From Achatina immaculata (Eukaryota; Mollusca; Gastropoda; Stylommatophora; Achatinidae), in contig CM019713.1 in the NCBI GenBank assembly GCA_009760885.1, forward strand, positions 12,094,274-12,158,273: DNA of 64,000 bases, read 5' to 3'. Below are positions 32,401 through 43,542 of this stretch, piece after piece. The position numbers were made by a program, and so were the translations under genes. The stretch's first letter is position 1, and each line of letters starts with the position of its first letter. The notes under the pieces are model-generated. The model ran no database searches, was not told the DNA's origin, and saw nothing but the letters and a program-made list of their open reading frames with translations.

Positions 32401-33949
32401 ACAAACACACCAGTTAATAGATTGTAATGTTAAACTGTTTTTTTGCACAGATGATGGAGCATCAGATAAGTCAGATATGATATATGTATGTATATATATC
32501 AGACATCTTTTCCAACTCATGAATCCTGGGAACCGGATACGAGGCAGTGCATAAACGCTGTATAAATCAAACATTAATGTGGTTGCCTAGGAATTTCTGA
32601 TCAGAGATACCATTACTATAAATTTAAATGGAGGCTCATTGAGGCAGATCGTTTTGAATATCTAATAACAGATTTCCATAGCAGAGATCTAGCATCCCTA
32701 GAAACTGGGGAAGTTTGGTGGAAAGACGATATGCTTTAAAAGGGTCTTCAAGCACGTCATACATGTTCAGTGTGAAATCATATCTCTCTCTTGTCCTTTG
32801 AGGGCCAGAGATGCACAAAGCTGCTTGTACCAAGAGATTTCCACATTTTTTTATCCTTTTCTGTTTTCTTGGATGTTTCCCATGTCAGTCCCTTGTTTAC
32901 CAGCATTTTCTCTGCTGTAGGTCTTTATGTCTCTTTGCATCATTGCATGTTGCTTTTTACCCAAGGAATCCACTTCAAAACTGTTCATTGTAAGGATTTG
33001 TATGTCATTCTCATTGCCAATCCATCGCCACTCATCCTTTGAATCACTGTCAGCAGTGGTATCATGCCAGTCTGTCTTAACATGATATTCATTGTGGTAT
33101 TCTGGAATAAGGAAATGAAAAGAACGACTAGAATATGGTAGGATATTGACTTCCAAGAAATACATTTTGCACGGGAGACAACAACGAAACTGTTTGCAAA
33201 ATACAAAGTCCCATCTAATCTTCATTACTTCCCTTTTACAACGATAACTGGGTGATTAAAATAATGAGTATATCGCAGAGAAGGTAGGTCGTGACCACTA
33301 AAATATATTTTTTTTCAGAGAAAAGGAGAGAAGTATTGAAAAATATTCATAAATAAGAGCATGCTAAAAAATAGAAGGGGGGGGGGAAGATTGCGTGGAT
33401 AGCTGAACTGAATGACACAATAGTTGTATAATGTTATTCATAAAGACAGGATAAATGCTTGTTACACTAATGAAGCTAAATTTGTGAGTGGAAGGCATTA
33501 GGGTAGTTATGAAGAAGTTTTTGATAGAAAGTAGTCAAGCTAGCTAGAAATGCACAAAATGAACATTTGCCATATTTTATGAGGGCGTGAACAGAAACCA
33601 GACAACAATGCGTATTTTTTTTTTTTTATTTCCTTACTGGTATTTCACTTTGTTGGCAGACAGTGTATCCCAGAGTTCATAGCTACACAGGATTTGTGTG
33701 TGTGTGTGTGGGCATACATGCGTGTGCACGCTTTTAAAAAAAATACTTAATAAAACATGTTCCGCTTATCTGAGCTTGTGTGGTTTCTGCCAGCTTCTAC
33801 CTTTGCTATCCCTGAAGCATGTATCATTATTGATTAATCTTCAGAAAGTCATGTCTGAGTTTTCCTGAGTGTTTTGTGTCTAAAACCTGAATTTGTGAAT
33901 CCAAAATCCATGTTAATCTTATCATCTCTTTTTAGATTTTACTCATGTA
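32401..33949. other. No gene recognised
   Basis: About 1.5 kb of AT-rich sequence. The longest open stretch (124 codons on -, 33225-32851) has no recognised motif. A G-run lies at 33377-33387, a T-run at 33616-33628 and a (TG)n tract at 33697-33711. Confidence 0.5.
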
Positions 33950-34381
33950 AATATGGCTTCCAAGCTTTCTCCTCCTTTGCACCAGTGCCAGATTGTAACT
34001 TCCAAGCTTTCTCCTCCTTTGCACCAGTGCCAGATTGTAACTTCCAAGCTTTCTCCTCTTTTGCAGCTGTGCCAGATTGTAACTTCCAAGCTTTCTTCTC
34101 TTTTGCAGCTGGTCCAGATTGTCACTTCCAAGCTTTCTCCTCCTTTGCAGCAGTGCCAGATTGTAACTTCCAAGCTTTCTCCTCCTTTGCACCAGTGCCA
34201 GATTGTCACTTCCAAGCTTTCTCCTCCTTTGCAGCAGTGCCAGATTGTCACTTCCAAGCTTTCTCCTCTTTTTGCACCAGTGCCAAATTGTAACTTCCAA
34301 GCTTCTCCTCTTTTGCCGCAGTGCCAGATTGTCACTTCCAAGCTTTCTCGTCATTTGCAGCAGTGCAGATTGTCACTTGAC
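33950..34381. repeat. 42-bp minisatellite, about 10 units
   Basis: Unit cttccaagctttctcctcct then ttgcaccagtgccagattgt and aa/ca, with substitutions at the 'caccag/cagcag/cagctg' and 'gtaac/gtcac' sites. The multiple-of-three period yields long ORFs in four frames (132-170 codons), none of them believable genes. Confidence 0.93.
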
Positions 34382-34383
34382 AT

Positions 34384-34803
34384 AATCTGGATGATCCAGT
34401 TTTCTTTGGCTGGATTCATCATGCTCATGGCCTTTACTCCTCTCGATGTATCTGGTGAGACTTGAATCCTGATTTGTATCATATATAGAGACCTCAAAGC
34501 CCAAGTATGGCCCCGGAGAGAAGCACGGAAGAGAAGCTCTGGAATTCCTGTGAAGACCTCCTGCTGACAGCAGGATTCATAGAGGTGACCCAGCTCCCTG
34601 TTGGGAAAGCTGAGCATATGAAACTGAATGCTGAAGAAGAAGAAGAAGAATCCTGATTTGAATATAAAGCATGAGGAAGCCTTCCTAGCTTAGGGATCTG
34701 TGTCTGGTACCAGTCTGACTGGAGTGAAACTTGTCTACAGTGAGTTCACTTCACATGAGAGGTCAGCTCTCAGGCCATATCACTACCCTTCCTCTGGAAT
34801 GTT
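34384..34803 (+). repeat. Dispersed unknown repeat, copy 2, split by a LINE insertion
   Basis: Homologous to 26830-27083. The halves 34384-34476 and 34661-34803 are contiguous in copy 1, so copy 1 shows the empty site. A minisatellite abuts its left edge. Confidence 0.7.
34477..34647 (+). mobile_element. Short 5'-truncated LINE 3' end with 13-bp TSD
   Basis: A 171-bp insertion flanked by gaatcctgatttg at 34464-34476 and 34648-34660. One frame reads STEEKLWNSCEDLLLTAGFI before a (GAA)n tail at 34634-34650. This is the same C-terminus and tail type as 4155-4400, and the homologous locus at 26830 lacks it. Confidence 0.85.
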
Positions 34804-35454
34804 TTGTAGTAGAGTGAAGACTGAGAGATAAGGAACAGGATATCAGACTAATGTGTGCCTAATTTTCAGACCTTTTGGGACAGAAGAGTTGTCATTTGCA
34901 CCCTCGATCTATTTTTTTCTTGATTTTTTAAAATTATTATTCTTGCGCCTCTTGTTAATTGAATTTTTCTATTTGCAAAGTTTTGACTGTTTAAATCTGT
35001 ACCCATTGTTAATTTTGTTGATTAGTGTTCAAGATAATGTTTACTTTTGTTGAGGAGAATATTAATAATGTTCATTCCCCCCCCCCCCCCCCCCCCATCA
35101 TCTGTGTCTCCTGCATTACAGTTTGGTTTAAAACTGTGTGTCATTCTTTACATTATCTTCTGGCTTCTAAATTTGGAACATACCAAGAGCCAAACCAGTC
35201 AGATGTGAGCATTAATTTGCAACATTTTGCAGTGTTAAATGTTACTATATGACAGCACACTGGTTCCTGCAATCTGCTGTCATTTATCTATAATTTAAAA
35301 CAGTGGCTTCAGAAAGAACCTTCTCTCCACCTCAGGTTTAAAGGAGCATTTGTGTATTTCTAGCACTGCAAGAGATTTCTCTTGTGTGTGTGTGTGCATG
35401 CATGCTTTTCTCCGGTGCTGCTTTTCATATTTTGGATTGTTATATAAGATGTTC
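34804..35454. other. No gene recognised; C-homopolymer
   Basis: AT-rich sequence with a C-run of about 21 bases at 35076-35096 and a short TG tract near 35383. Confidence 0.5.
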
Positions 35455-35745
35455 TGGCGGCCCGGTTAGCTGAGTGGTCAGGCGCTCAGTTTACTAATCC
35501 GGTTCAATCCCAGCAGTGGGATTTTTTTTTCTGGTACACATCAAAAAGGCCCCGGGGTTCACCCAGCCTCTAAAATTGGGCACCAGAGAAATCTGGGACG
35601 GTAAAAAAGGGCAGGCGTGATACTGACCTCATTATACTTTCATGTGCCAAAGGTCATGGAAAATAAGGGCCTAACACCATAATCCCCAATATGCCTTAAC
35701 GGCATAGAAGGTACTTTTGGCTTTTATCTTTATATGACATGTTCC
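35455..35745 (+). mobile_element. SINE family B
   Basis: Head cggcccggttagctgagtgg, box B GGTTCAATCCC, central block with 'ggggttcacccagcctctaa' and 'accagagaaatctggga', and a tail through 'caatatgccttaacggcata'. Full length. Confidence 0.88.
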
Positions 35746-36232
35746 TAAGGTCCAAGCATACAGTGAGCCTCCATGACAGAATGGTACTGTTTAGTTTGAA
35801 TTTAATGCTGGACTAGATATAATATTTGAAAACAAAAATACCCAGTTTCACAAATTTATATAAAAGAGCTGCTGCAGTAATCTGGACATTATGTGCAAGA
35901 TGAAAGCATTTCTGGTAAAATACAGTAAGATGGTAATGTCTTTTTTTTTTGTGTGTGTGTTGCAGAAAAAAAATCTGTATTTTCCAATTTGTTTATTTAT
36001 CCTTTCACCGTTTGTTGTTGTCTTATAACTTTTCTGTGAAGATAAAATCTAACTTATCTGTTCTGAAGTTTTCTTTGTCCCCAGGAAAGTAATTTTCAAA
36101 TTTGGTTCATCTATACTTGATGTTATGCCATCATGATCCATATATTTGGTATATAATGGTTCAGTATTAATTGTGAATGCTTTCTAATGGGATTGGTAAC
36201 AGGCTGCTAGCACTACATTGCTTATGGAAGAG
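35746..36232. other. No feature seen
   Basis: AT-rich; a T-run followed by a TG tract at 35941-35960. Confidence 0.5.
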
Positions 36233-36992
36233 AGAATGAATGAATGAATGAATAATCTTTATTTTTCAAGGGTAAAGAATTGGGCACGCAGGCCCGTCTT
36301 ACATTCTGCCCTTCATCACTCCATCCTTCATTCTTCCCACACACTTGATTTAGTACAAAAATACAATTTAAATTAGGAAAAACATATCAAAAGAGTGTAA
36401 GATTTAACTATTACATTCAAGGTAAAAGAGAAGAAGTCATTAACCTAATAAAATAGCACTCACGCACACATACACACGCAGACATATACATAAATAAAAT
36501 ACATTGTAAATCATCTTCTAACATATGTTTTTTTTAACAAACATTAAAATAATTTCTAACAATATCTAATAAGTTGCTTTTCTAACTATGTCATTAAAGT
36601 ACTTGATGGTTTACGAGCCATGTGTTGAGAGAGTACTGGCTATTTTATGGAGGCATATAATTACAAGCAAGTAAGTAATGAAACAGGTTTGAGTTAAAGG
36701 ATGAAGTATTACCAATGGATTTTAAATGGTAGGGGAGGGTGTTCCAGAGCTGTACCGCAGAGTATGCAAGGCTTTTCTTGTACAGATCAATCCTGGGTTT
36801 AGGAAGAAGACAGTTTTTAAACACTGGCTATGTTTAGTATTATACGTAAACAGTGACCACAAGTAAGGTGGAGCATTGTGCGACAGAATTCTGTGAACAA
36901 ACTTAACTTTGTTAAAAATGATTCTATTTTTGAGGGGTAGAATTTTGAGTTGTTTGTGTTGATCTACAGTCTGTACTGGGTGTTTGTCACAA
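36233..36992 (-). mobile_element. CR1/L2-type LINE 3' end (family of 5799-8529)
   Basis: Starts on + with the AATG tail (36233-36253), then 'aatctttatttttcaagggt'. It continues through the 3'UTR and the C-terminal codons to 'gggtgtttgtcacaaat' at about 36992, where it is 5'-truncated. It supplies the 457 bp missing from the 5799-8529 copy, including the codons for a Leu-Trp-Asn-Thr-Leu-Pro motif. Confidence 0.9.
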
Positions 36993-37192
36993 ATAACAGA
37001 GAGAGAGAGAGAGAGAAAAGAAAAGATTTTTTTTGGTTCAGTTGCAGTTTGTCATGGAACCTAAAGCAACAGCTCCAGTAACTCAGATTGAGAAGCTCTG
37101 ATCTGTCTTATGAGAATTTGCATTATGATTGGAGTTTGTAGAGATGAAAACATTGCTAATTCATTGTGATTTTATTATTAGACAAAAAAAAA

Positions 37193-37510
37193 TAGTGGCC
37201 TGGTTGACTGAGTGGTTATGTGCTTGATCTGCTAATCCAGTTGTATCAGGTTCAAATCTCCAGCAGTGGGTTTTTTTTTTTTTTTCCCTCATACCACCAC
37301 ACTAAAATGGCCCTGGGGTCACCCAGCTTCTGAAAATGTTAGCCATCATGGATAAAAATGGGTACCAGAGAAATCTGGGAAGGTAAATGCGGCCAGGCGT
37401 GATACTGACCACATCAGACTTTCATGTGCCGAGGGGCCTGGAAGTACAGGCCTAACATGTGTCCCCAGTGTGCCCTAATGGCATGGAAACAGAAACTTTA
37501 CCTTTACCTT
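37193..37510 (+). mobile_element. SINE family B
   Basis: Head tggcctggttgactgagtgg, box B GGTTCAAATCTCC, a T-run, the central 'accagagaaatctgggaagg' block and the tail to 'aaactttacctttacctt'. Confidence 0.85.
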
Positions 37511-37681
37511 ACCAAAAAATAACAATTTAAAAAATTACATTATCATTATAATTCCTTGTACTAATATTTAAGAATGTGTGCAAAACAACCTACAGGGGCT
37601 TTATGACCATCTTGTGTAACAATCATTCGTTCTTTCCGTTTTCTTTTTTTTTCTTGTCTCAACACTTCAAATCCCATATAT

Positions 37682-37875
37682 CAGTGGTTCCCAAAATGTT
37701 TCAAGCTGCTACCCCTGCACCAGGCCACATCCCTAGTGCCTCCCAAAAACTATTTTCACTAATTTAGTTCTGATACCCTTGTAAGTCCTTTTCTCATAAA
37801 AGTCCACTATAAATTATTCCATTGTCCTCTGAGACAGAGTGGAAGTGATGATATCATGCACTTTGAAAACCACTG
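37682..37875. mobile_element. Probable hAT-type MITE
   Basis: Termini CAGTGGTTCCCAAAATG and the complement of CACTTTGAAAACCACTG form a 17-bp imperfect inverted repeat of the hAT type. The element is 194 bp with no coding sequence. The flanking eight bases do not match, so a TSD is not supported. Confidence 0.55.
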
Positions 37876-38764
37876 TTACAGATAGATTGATATGTTCTTA
37901 TTTATTTTCTTCTGAGAGACCTTTACAGATGGGCTGTGTTATTGGAAGACATTCACGGGCTGTTTATGTTTCTTGGTTAAGCATGTTTTGTCGGTTTTAT
38001 TTTTTTCACAAGCTCCCTGGTGTAGACTGATTGGTTGATAATGATCACATGATGTTTGAAATACAGTTGGTGATCAGACAGTGGCAGTGCAGTCAAAGAC
38101 TAGACTTTGGTGATATATACCTCATTCCTGCTTTCTGTTTGAATTTAATTTTTTGTGTGTGTTTGTTTGCTTTTTTTAAAAAAAACAATTTTTGTAAGTG
38201 ACTCTCTTTGAGTTGCAGCCTTGTGTGTGTATTTGTGTGTATGGGAGCGCATGAGCTGCTGTGTGTAGAGTGGTTTTTTTATGCAGGAAATCTCTGTTGT
38301 GGTGGAGCCCACAGAAGAAGCCTAGCTTCCATTTTCTTTTTTTTTTTCCACCGAGGCCTATGTCTGAGGGACATAGAAAACAAGCCTCGGCGAGCAGTCA
38401 TTACCCTTGCTAGTTCTCACACTGGATCAGGTGGACTCCATGATCTTCTGACAGCGGGTAGCTTAGGTGGAAAGTGGACAGAAAGAGTTCACTGCTTGCC
38501 TGGAGGTCAGAAACAACAACAAGAAGAAAATTAAGCTGAGGGAGATCCTGAAGATGATGCCTTTTCATGTTTTTTTTTTTTTTTTAAATGAAGATTGAAA
38601 TGTTGCTTTTTTGGAAAAAAAGAAAAAGAATAATTATTTGCACCTTATCTTGTTTTTATATTTTAGTGATATTTAAGCAAAGGCAGCATTCAGAAAATGA
38701 AAACTGTTTTTGTACAGTTCAATCTTTGTCGATAGATACTAGGATAAGAGTCTTGAAATGCTGG
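37876..38764. other. No gene recognised
   Basis: T-rich tracts and short ORFs. The 108-codon ORF at 38208-38534 (LRDIENKPRRAVITLASSHT in its second half) has no recognised family. Confidence 0.45.
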
Positions 38765-38965
38765 AAATGGCCAGCATTACTATATGGAGGGGGGGGGGTA
38801 CATAATGAGAAAAGAGGAAAAGGTCAAGACAAAGATGGCAACAAGACATTTTTTGACAGTTTGTGAATGGATGCAATCAGCAACAACAGAGAGGCCTTCA
38901 ACAGAGCTGATAGGGAGGCAAAGTTCCAAAAGGGACATGCTAACAAGTAAATGAGTGAATGAATT
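38765..38965 (+). mobile_element. LINE C-terminal tail
   Basis: Decayed codons for a GQDKDGNKTF-type version of the Gly-Arg-Pro-Arg-Gln-Arg-Trp motif, then 'gaggcaaagttccaaaaggg' and an AATG tail. This is the 16640-17160 family. Confidence 0.6.
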
Positions 38966-39074
38966 ACTGTATGGGAGAAAATCATGATCAATAACAAAAA
39001 AAATGAGAGCATTAGAAGCAACTGAAATGTGGTTCCTAAGAAGAATGTTAAGAATACCATCAGCCAGTCAGTCA

Positions 39075-39760
39075 TTTGCATGTCCCTTGCGGAACTTTGC
39101 CTCCCTAACTGCTCTCCTTTAGGCTTCTAGGTTGTAAGCAAGATGGCCTGCTGCTGATGCATCCATTCGTAGATCACCAACGATGTCTTGCAGCCATATT
39201 TGCCTTGGTCTTCCTTTTTCACATTATGTACCCTTCCAAGACGGTCTTCTCTAAATTATTATGACGTCTAATGTGTCAAAAATATTTAAGTTTTCTCTGT
39301 TTAATCTTCTTTACTAGCCATCCTTCTTCAATATTAAGTTCTTGTAGAATGGATATATTTGTTCTTTTTTGTGTCCATGATATTTGAAGAACTCTTCTCT
39401 ACCATTTGCATTCAAAGGCATTTATGTGTTTCTCAGCTGTTTTGTTAAGTGTCCAGGTCTCACAGGCATATGTTGCAATGAGACAGATGCATGTTTCTAA
39501 AAATCTTATTTTTGTAGCTCTGTATGTCCCTCTCCACAGCTCCTTTAGTTGTTTTAGATTTTGAAGAGCGATAGTTGTCCTCCTTTTAATACCCCTCATT
39601 GTATCTCCTTTATTAGTTAGTAATGATCCAAGATATTCAAAACTCTCCACCTCTTCCAATTTTTTCTCATTGATAGATATTTCAGCTGCCTTGTTTGTTT
39701 TGTCAGTTGTTGCTGTTTGGGTTTCTTGGTATATTTCCAGAAGGTAGTTTACCATTGCTT
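39075..39760 (-). mobile_element. LINE C-terminal fragment
   Basis: The minus frame at 39755-39399 reads NKAAEISINEKKLEEVESFE, YLGSLLTNKGDTMRGIKRRT and YACETWTLNKTAEKHINAFE. It continues in broken frames to GRPRQIWLQDIVGDLRMDAS near 39170. Same family as 16640-17160 and 38765-38965. The family's RT is missing here. Confidence 0.82.
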
Positions 39761-39894
39761 TCCTTCCGGGCAGTGACTGTACTAGTTAGTGATCGTAGCC
39801 ATTGTCCTTATGTTCAGATCATCTGGCTACCATCATAGAATGGTGACCATAACCAACATTATCAACCTTATCTTTTCTCCATTTCACCCACCGC

Positions 39895-40240
39895 CATATA
39901 TAAGAATATCATGGGCAACTAAAATAACAAATGAAGAATGACAAAGAAAAGTCAATGAGAAATGAATCTTAATGAATACACCACAGGGGAGACGGTCGAT
40001 GAGTTCATTGACCATGTAATGAGAAGAATATAATGAGAGTTGGAAATATCATGACAACATGGAAATTCGGAGGCAGGAAAGGAAGAAGTAGACCAAGAGA
40101 GAAAATATTGGGTGGGTGACAAAATGGCATGGGAGAAGCATAACAGAACTGATGGGGAAAAAAAATGAAATATTGGAAACTGTGGAGAGACATAGCTGCT
40201 GACGCCTTCTGACATGGCACATGATGATGATGATAGATAT
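39895..40240 (+). mobile_element. LINE tail with (ATG)n end
   Basis: Decayed version of the 59757-60305 tail: 'ataacaaatgaagaatgaca', 'catgtaatgagaagaat', 'aggaagaagtagaccaagag' and a short (ATG)n tail at 40219-40235. Confidence 0.65.
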
Positions 40241-40900
40241 GTCTAGGAGAGGATGATTTTGTTCAGAGTATTTATGTACAGCAAATACCATTACTAATTC
40301 TAATCTTGATGTATGTTGGATTAATGTGGTAGAGTTCTGGGTCTTCACGACGAAGGGACATAAGTTCGTGTCAAGCCCCAGTCTTCCTATATAAAAATGG
40401 GTATCTTTCCTAGGAATTAGAGGGAAGAGAACATTGAACTTGAGGTAAACCACGGTGCATCTTTCAGCTTATATCTAGTGGAGTGAGAAAAAAAGGTGGT
40501 CAGACATTTCACTCCTCTTTGAGAATATGTGATGTTGATGAATAAAAATGGAAAAAGGCTGGAGTTTGTTTCCCCTTTATCTAAGTTAAGTCCTCATGAA
40601 CTGAGTTAGTAACGATTACTCCCCTTTATCGGTCCTTGCATTTCTTGCCCAGAACTTTGTGAAATGCGTCACATGGACCATGTTTCTTGGAAGATCTGCT
40701 GTGGCATAACCAGTCATTTACTAGTGTCAGACCAAGTGTGTATAAGCTCTCTGTTAATGTAGAATCTTCTGTAGTTGAGATGACTTATCTCCGATGATAA
40801 CTCGGTCCCACAGCCCCGCATATTTAGGCTTGCCAGCTGAAACGGTATAGATCCCATAGTAACACGAGACTCTCTCAACGCTTGTTTGATTGTTTACTAT
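40241..40900. other. No gene recognised
   Basis: Mixed sequence. A weak tRNA-like box B (aagttcgtgtcaagcccc) near 40361-40378 might mark a decayed SINE. Confidence 0.4.
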
Positions 40901-41010
40901 CATAGCTCACATCACACTTTCATGTGCTGAAGGTCTTTGAAATACGGACCTAAAACCGTATCCCCAATATGCCTTAATGGCAAGAAAACTGGGGTTTTAC
41001 CGTTACTATT
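40901..41010 (+). mobile_element. SINE family B, tail only
   Basis: Matches the family B tail from 'cacatcacactttcatgtgc' through 'ccccaatatgccttaatggc' to 'ggggttttaccgtta'. Confidence 0.8.
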
Positions 41011-41031
41011 ATAGTTAATTATCTCCAGGGT

Positions 41032-41032
<1 letters not shown>

Positions 41033-41073
<41 letters not shown>
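41033..41073. repeat. (CT)n microsatellite
   Basis: About 20 uninterrupted CT units. Confidence 0.95.
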
Positions 41074-41077
<4 letters not shown>

Positions 41078-41221
41078 GTTATAATAAATCTGTTTACCAG
41101 ACCATCGTGCAGGTACTGAATTAGACGAAATGAAAGATCAGATCAGACGGCCGACGTAGCAGTCTAGTTTGAGGTAAACCACGGTAGCTCACCTGTCATT
41201 TAGTGCCGGCCTTTCTTACTT

Positions 41222-41494
41222 AAAAAGTAATGATAGTCCCATAGCATTTCAAATGCCGTAGGGGGTGAAGCGTTAGAGACCTCATTATGCTGGGTCATCA
41301 GCGTATGAGGTAGGGTGACCGGTTCCTTTCCTCGCTGCCTTTACTTCCCAGATTTTCTCTGGTACCCATTTTACGAGGCTGGGTCGACCTCAGGGCCGTA
41401 TTGGTCGGAAAAAAAGTCCCGCTCAGCTGGGGATTCGAACCCTCGACCATTTGGTTGCTAGACGAGTGCTCTAACCACTACGCTAGCCGGCCCC
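41222..41494 (-). mobile_element. SINE family A with TSD
   Basis: Minus-strand head with GGCTAGCGTAGTGGTTAGAG (box A) and GGTTCGAATCCCC (box B), then the centre and the family A tail at the low-coordinate end. A direct repeat ctttcttactt at 41211-41221 and 41495-41505 is the TSD. Confidence 0.9.
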
Positions 41495-41517
41495 CTTTCT
41501 TACTTGGAGGGAGCTAA

Positions 41518-41698
41518 AAATTAAATCAAGGATCACATACAAAAACAACAGATTAAAAACACGAGAAATGGATTATATATAGGCCTAGCTTTTTAGCCCC
41601 CTTTCTTACTTGGAGGGGGCTAAAAAGCTAGGCCTATATATAATCCATTTCTCGTGTTTTTAATCTGTTGTTTTTGTATGTGATCCTTGATTTAATTT
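41518..41698. repeat. Perfect inverted repeat, 84-bp arms, 13-bp loop
   Basis: 41518-41601 and 41615-41698 are exact reverse complements. The loop is tttcttacttgga. The arms have no coding content. A diverged relative of the arms occurs at 49985-50155. The flank and loop both carry versions of the sequence ctttcttacttggaggg. Confidence 0.95.
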
Positions 41699-41759
41699 TG
41701 TAGTTATATAACAATAAAACCAATATTGTTAATCCTTCTAGCAAATTTGTACTTTTTTT

Positions 41760-41872
41760 TCAGGCGTGATACTGACCATATCACCCTCTAGTGTGCTGAC
41801 AGGTCAAGGAAAATATGGGCACTAACACCATATCCCTGTGTGCCTCTAAGGCATGACAGGATTACCTTTTTT
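41760..41872 (+). mobile_element. SINE family B, tail only
   Basis: From 'caggcgtgatactgaccata' through 'ccctgtgtgcctctaaggca'. Head and centre are absent. Confidence 0.75.
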
Positions 41873-41999
41873 TTTTACTTAGATTAGCTGCGTGCCACAG
41901 ATATGCTACTGTGGGCCAATGGTTGCTCACATGTGTTAGAAGAGAAGCTGATGTGACAAAAAGTTGCTGAATCGACGTCTTTTTCAAAAATGAAGGGTG

Positions 42000-42386
42000 G
42001 GGGGGGGGGAGGGGGAGGAAAAAAGGAGTTGGGGGAGGTGAAAATTTGGAAGGCGACAAAAACGAACCATTCGTTACAAGCTCTAGACGGATGGTCAGTC
42101 AAAAGAAAAAAAAAACGAGTGTAATCAGTTACTGTAATGTGAAGGAGATACCGAAGAGGAGAATGGTGCATCCTTGGATGTGGAAACTGGTGATTCACTA
42201 CCGTCAACCTTTGCACCGAAGACGGCACATGATGATGAAGATGAGAGCTGTGGAACTAAAAGTCAAGCTATTCCATGTTTAAATAGCGAAAGAAATAATT
42301 TCGTTGAGCTTGCGAAGGATAATTACTGTTTGGTAAAGTTAGTGAAACTTGTCGAAGGTTTTTAACACCCTGTATAATCCGACAAA
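42000..42386 (+). other. Unrecognised short ORF after a G-rich tract
   Basis: A G-run at 41998-42009 precedes an open frame (about 42150-42365) reading EEENGASLDVETGDSLPS and TAHDDEDESCGTKSQAIPCL, then NNFVELAKDNYCLVKLVKLV. The composition resembles real acidic, low-complexity protein sequence, but I recognise no family and no clear splice sites. Confidence 0.3.
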
Positions 42387-42662
42387 AGGTCGGCTAGCGT
42401 AGTGGTCAGAACACTCGCCTAGTAACCGAATGGTCGAGGGTTCGAATCCCCAGCTGAGCGGGATTATTTTTTCCGACAAATATGGCCCCGAGGTCGATCC
42501 AGCCTTGTAAAATAGGTACCAGAGAAAATCAAGGAAGGAAGGGCAGCAAAAAAAAGGAACTGGCCACCCTACATCATACACTGATGGCCCAGCATAATGA
42601 GGTCTTTGACGCTTCATTCCCTACGGCATTTGCTATGGGATTACCTTTTACTTTACTTTCTG
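42387..42662 (+). mobile_element. SINE family A
   Basis: Head ggtcggctagcgtagtggtc, box B GGTTCGAATCCCC at about 42439, the centre 'cgaggtcgatccagccttgt' and 'gtaccagagaaaatc', and the tail 'gcataatgaggtctttgacg' to 'ctatgggattacc'. It is the best + strand example of the family. Confidence 0.9.
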
Positions 42663-43542
42663 TAACCCATATTTCCAGTCAGCAGAGAGCAAAACCGTAA
42701 AACAAGCTGCAGTTAACTCTTTTACCCCCAGATTAATTTCCTCGCTCTGCTAGAATAAATTATGGTGAGAAATTTTGGTAGAAAGAAAGTGAAAAGTAGT
42801 TAATCTACAATTTGAAAGTATAAGTTGAGTTAGAGAGATGCACTACTTTTAGTTTTATTTAGACTAATACTGCTCCAAGGATTGATTCGCATGGACGTGC
42901 AAGGATGTGCCACACTGAGAATACTGTTTTGGAATTAAAAGGTTAAGCATGAAAATTTATGCAAGTAACTGTCCATTTATCAGAATTCAGTTTGTAGATA
43001 TGTACTTTCATAAGTCGTGAATGTTTTAAAGATTTTATAAATTGATTTTATTCCAGAGAATGAGATCGTCACATACGATTGTTTAAAGACACTTTGACAG
43101 TGTCGGTGAGTGAGAAGTTACGTCCCCTTTTAGTCTACTTGTGCGGTCGACGTGGTAATTTCTCAGTCGACGCTTTCGGAGTCGACGTGAATTTTTGATG
43201 ACCAAAAACAGTCAACTGATCTGTCATATCGAGGCTCCATCAAACAAAATTTCTTGTCATCTCCTCATCTGTTTGTTTCTTAAATGATTTTAATTGATGC
43301 ACAATTCATAGACCCGGGTATAAATATTTTACTGGCAATTTCAAAATCCTACTTGTGTAAATCAGCGTTTTTTTTTCTTTTCAACATGAAAATAGTAAGT
43401 AAGTAAACCAGTGAAAAGCGTAAATGCGTGAATCAGTGTTTCCCAGCATGAACGTCGTAAACGTATAAAACCAGCGCTTTAAAGAAAGAAAATCGTAAAT
43501 ATGTTGATTGGCGTGGTAAATGAGTGGACCAGCGTTAAAATA
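42663..43542. other. No gene recognised; three GTCGACG motifs
   Basis: AT-rich sequence. Three copies of GTCGACG lie at about 43146-43192. Degenerate repeats of 'cagcatgaa...cgtaaa' flank both sides of the Tc1 element (43385-43540 and 45190-45235). Confidence 0.5.

Noticed and set aside
33874..34465. Repetitive ORFs of 132-170 codons in four frames
   Set aside because: The 42-bp minisatellite is open in many frames; there is no signal or domain.
42387..42450. Functional tRNA genes at the SINE heads (also 3660, 16310, 35460, 41480, 62290)
   Set aside because: Box A and B are present but no cloverleaf with an acceptor stem is visible, and each is followed by a SINE body.
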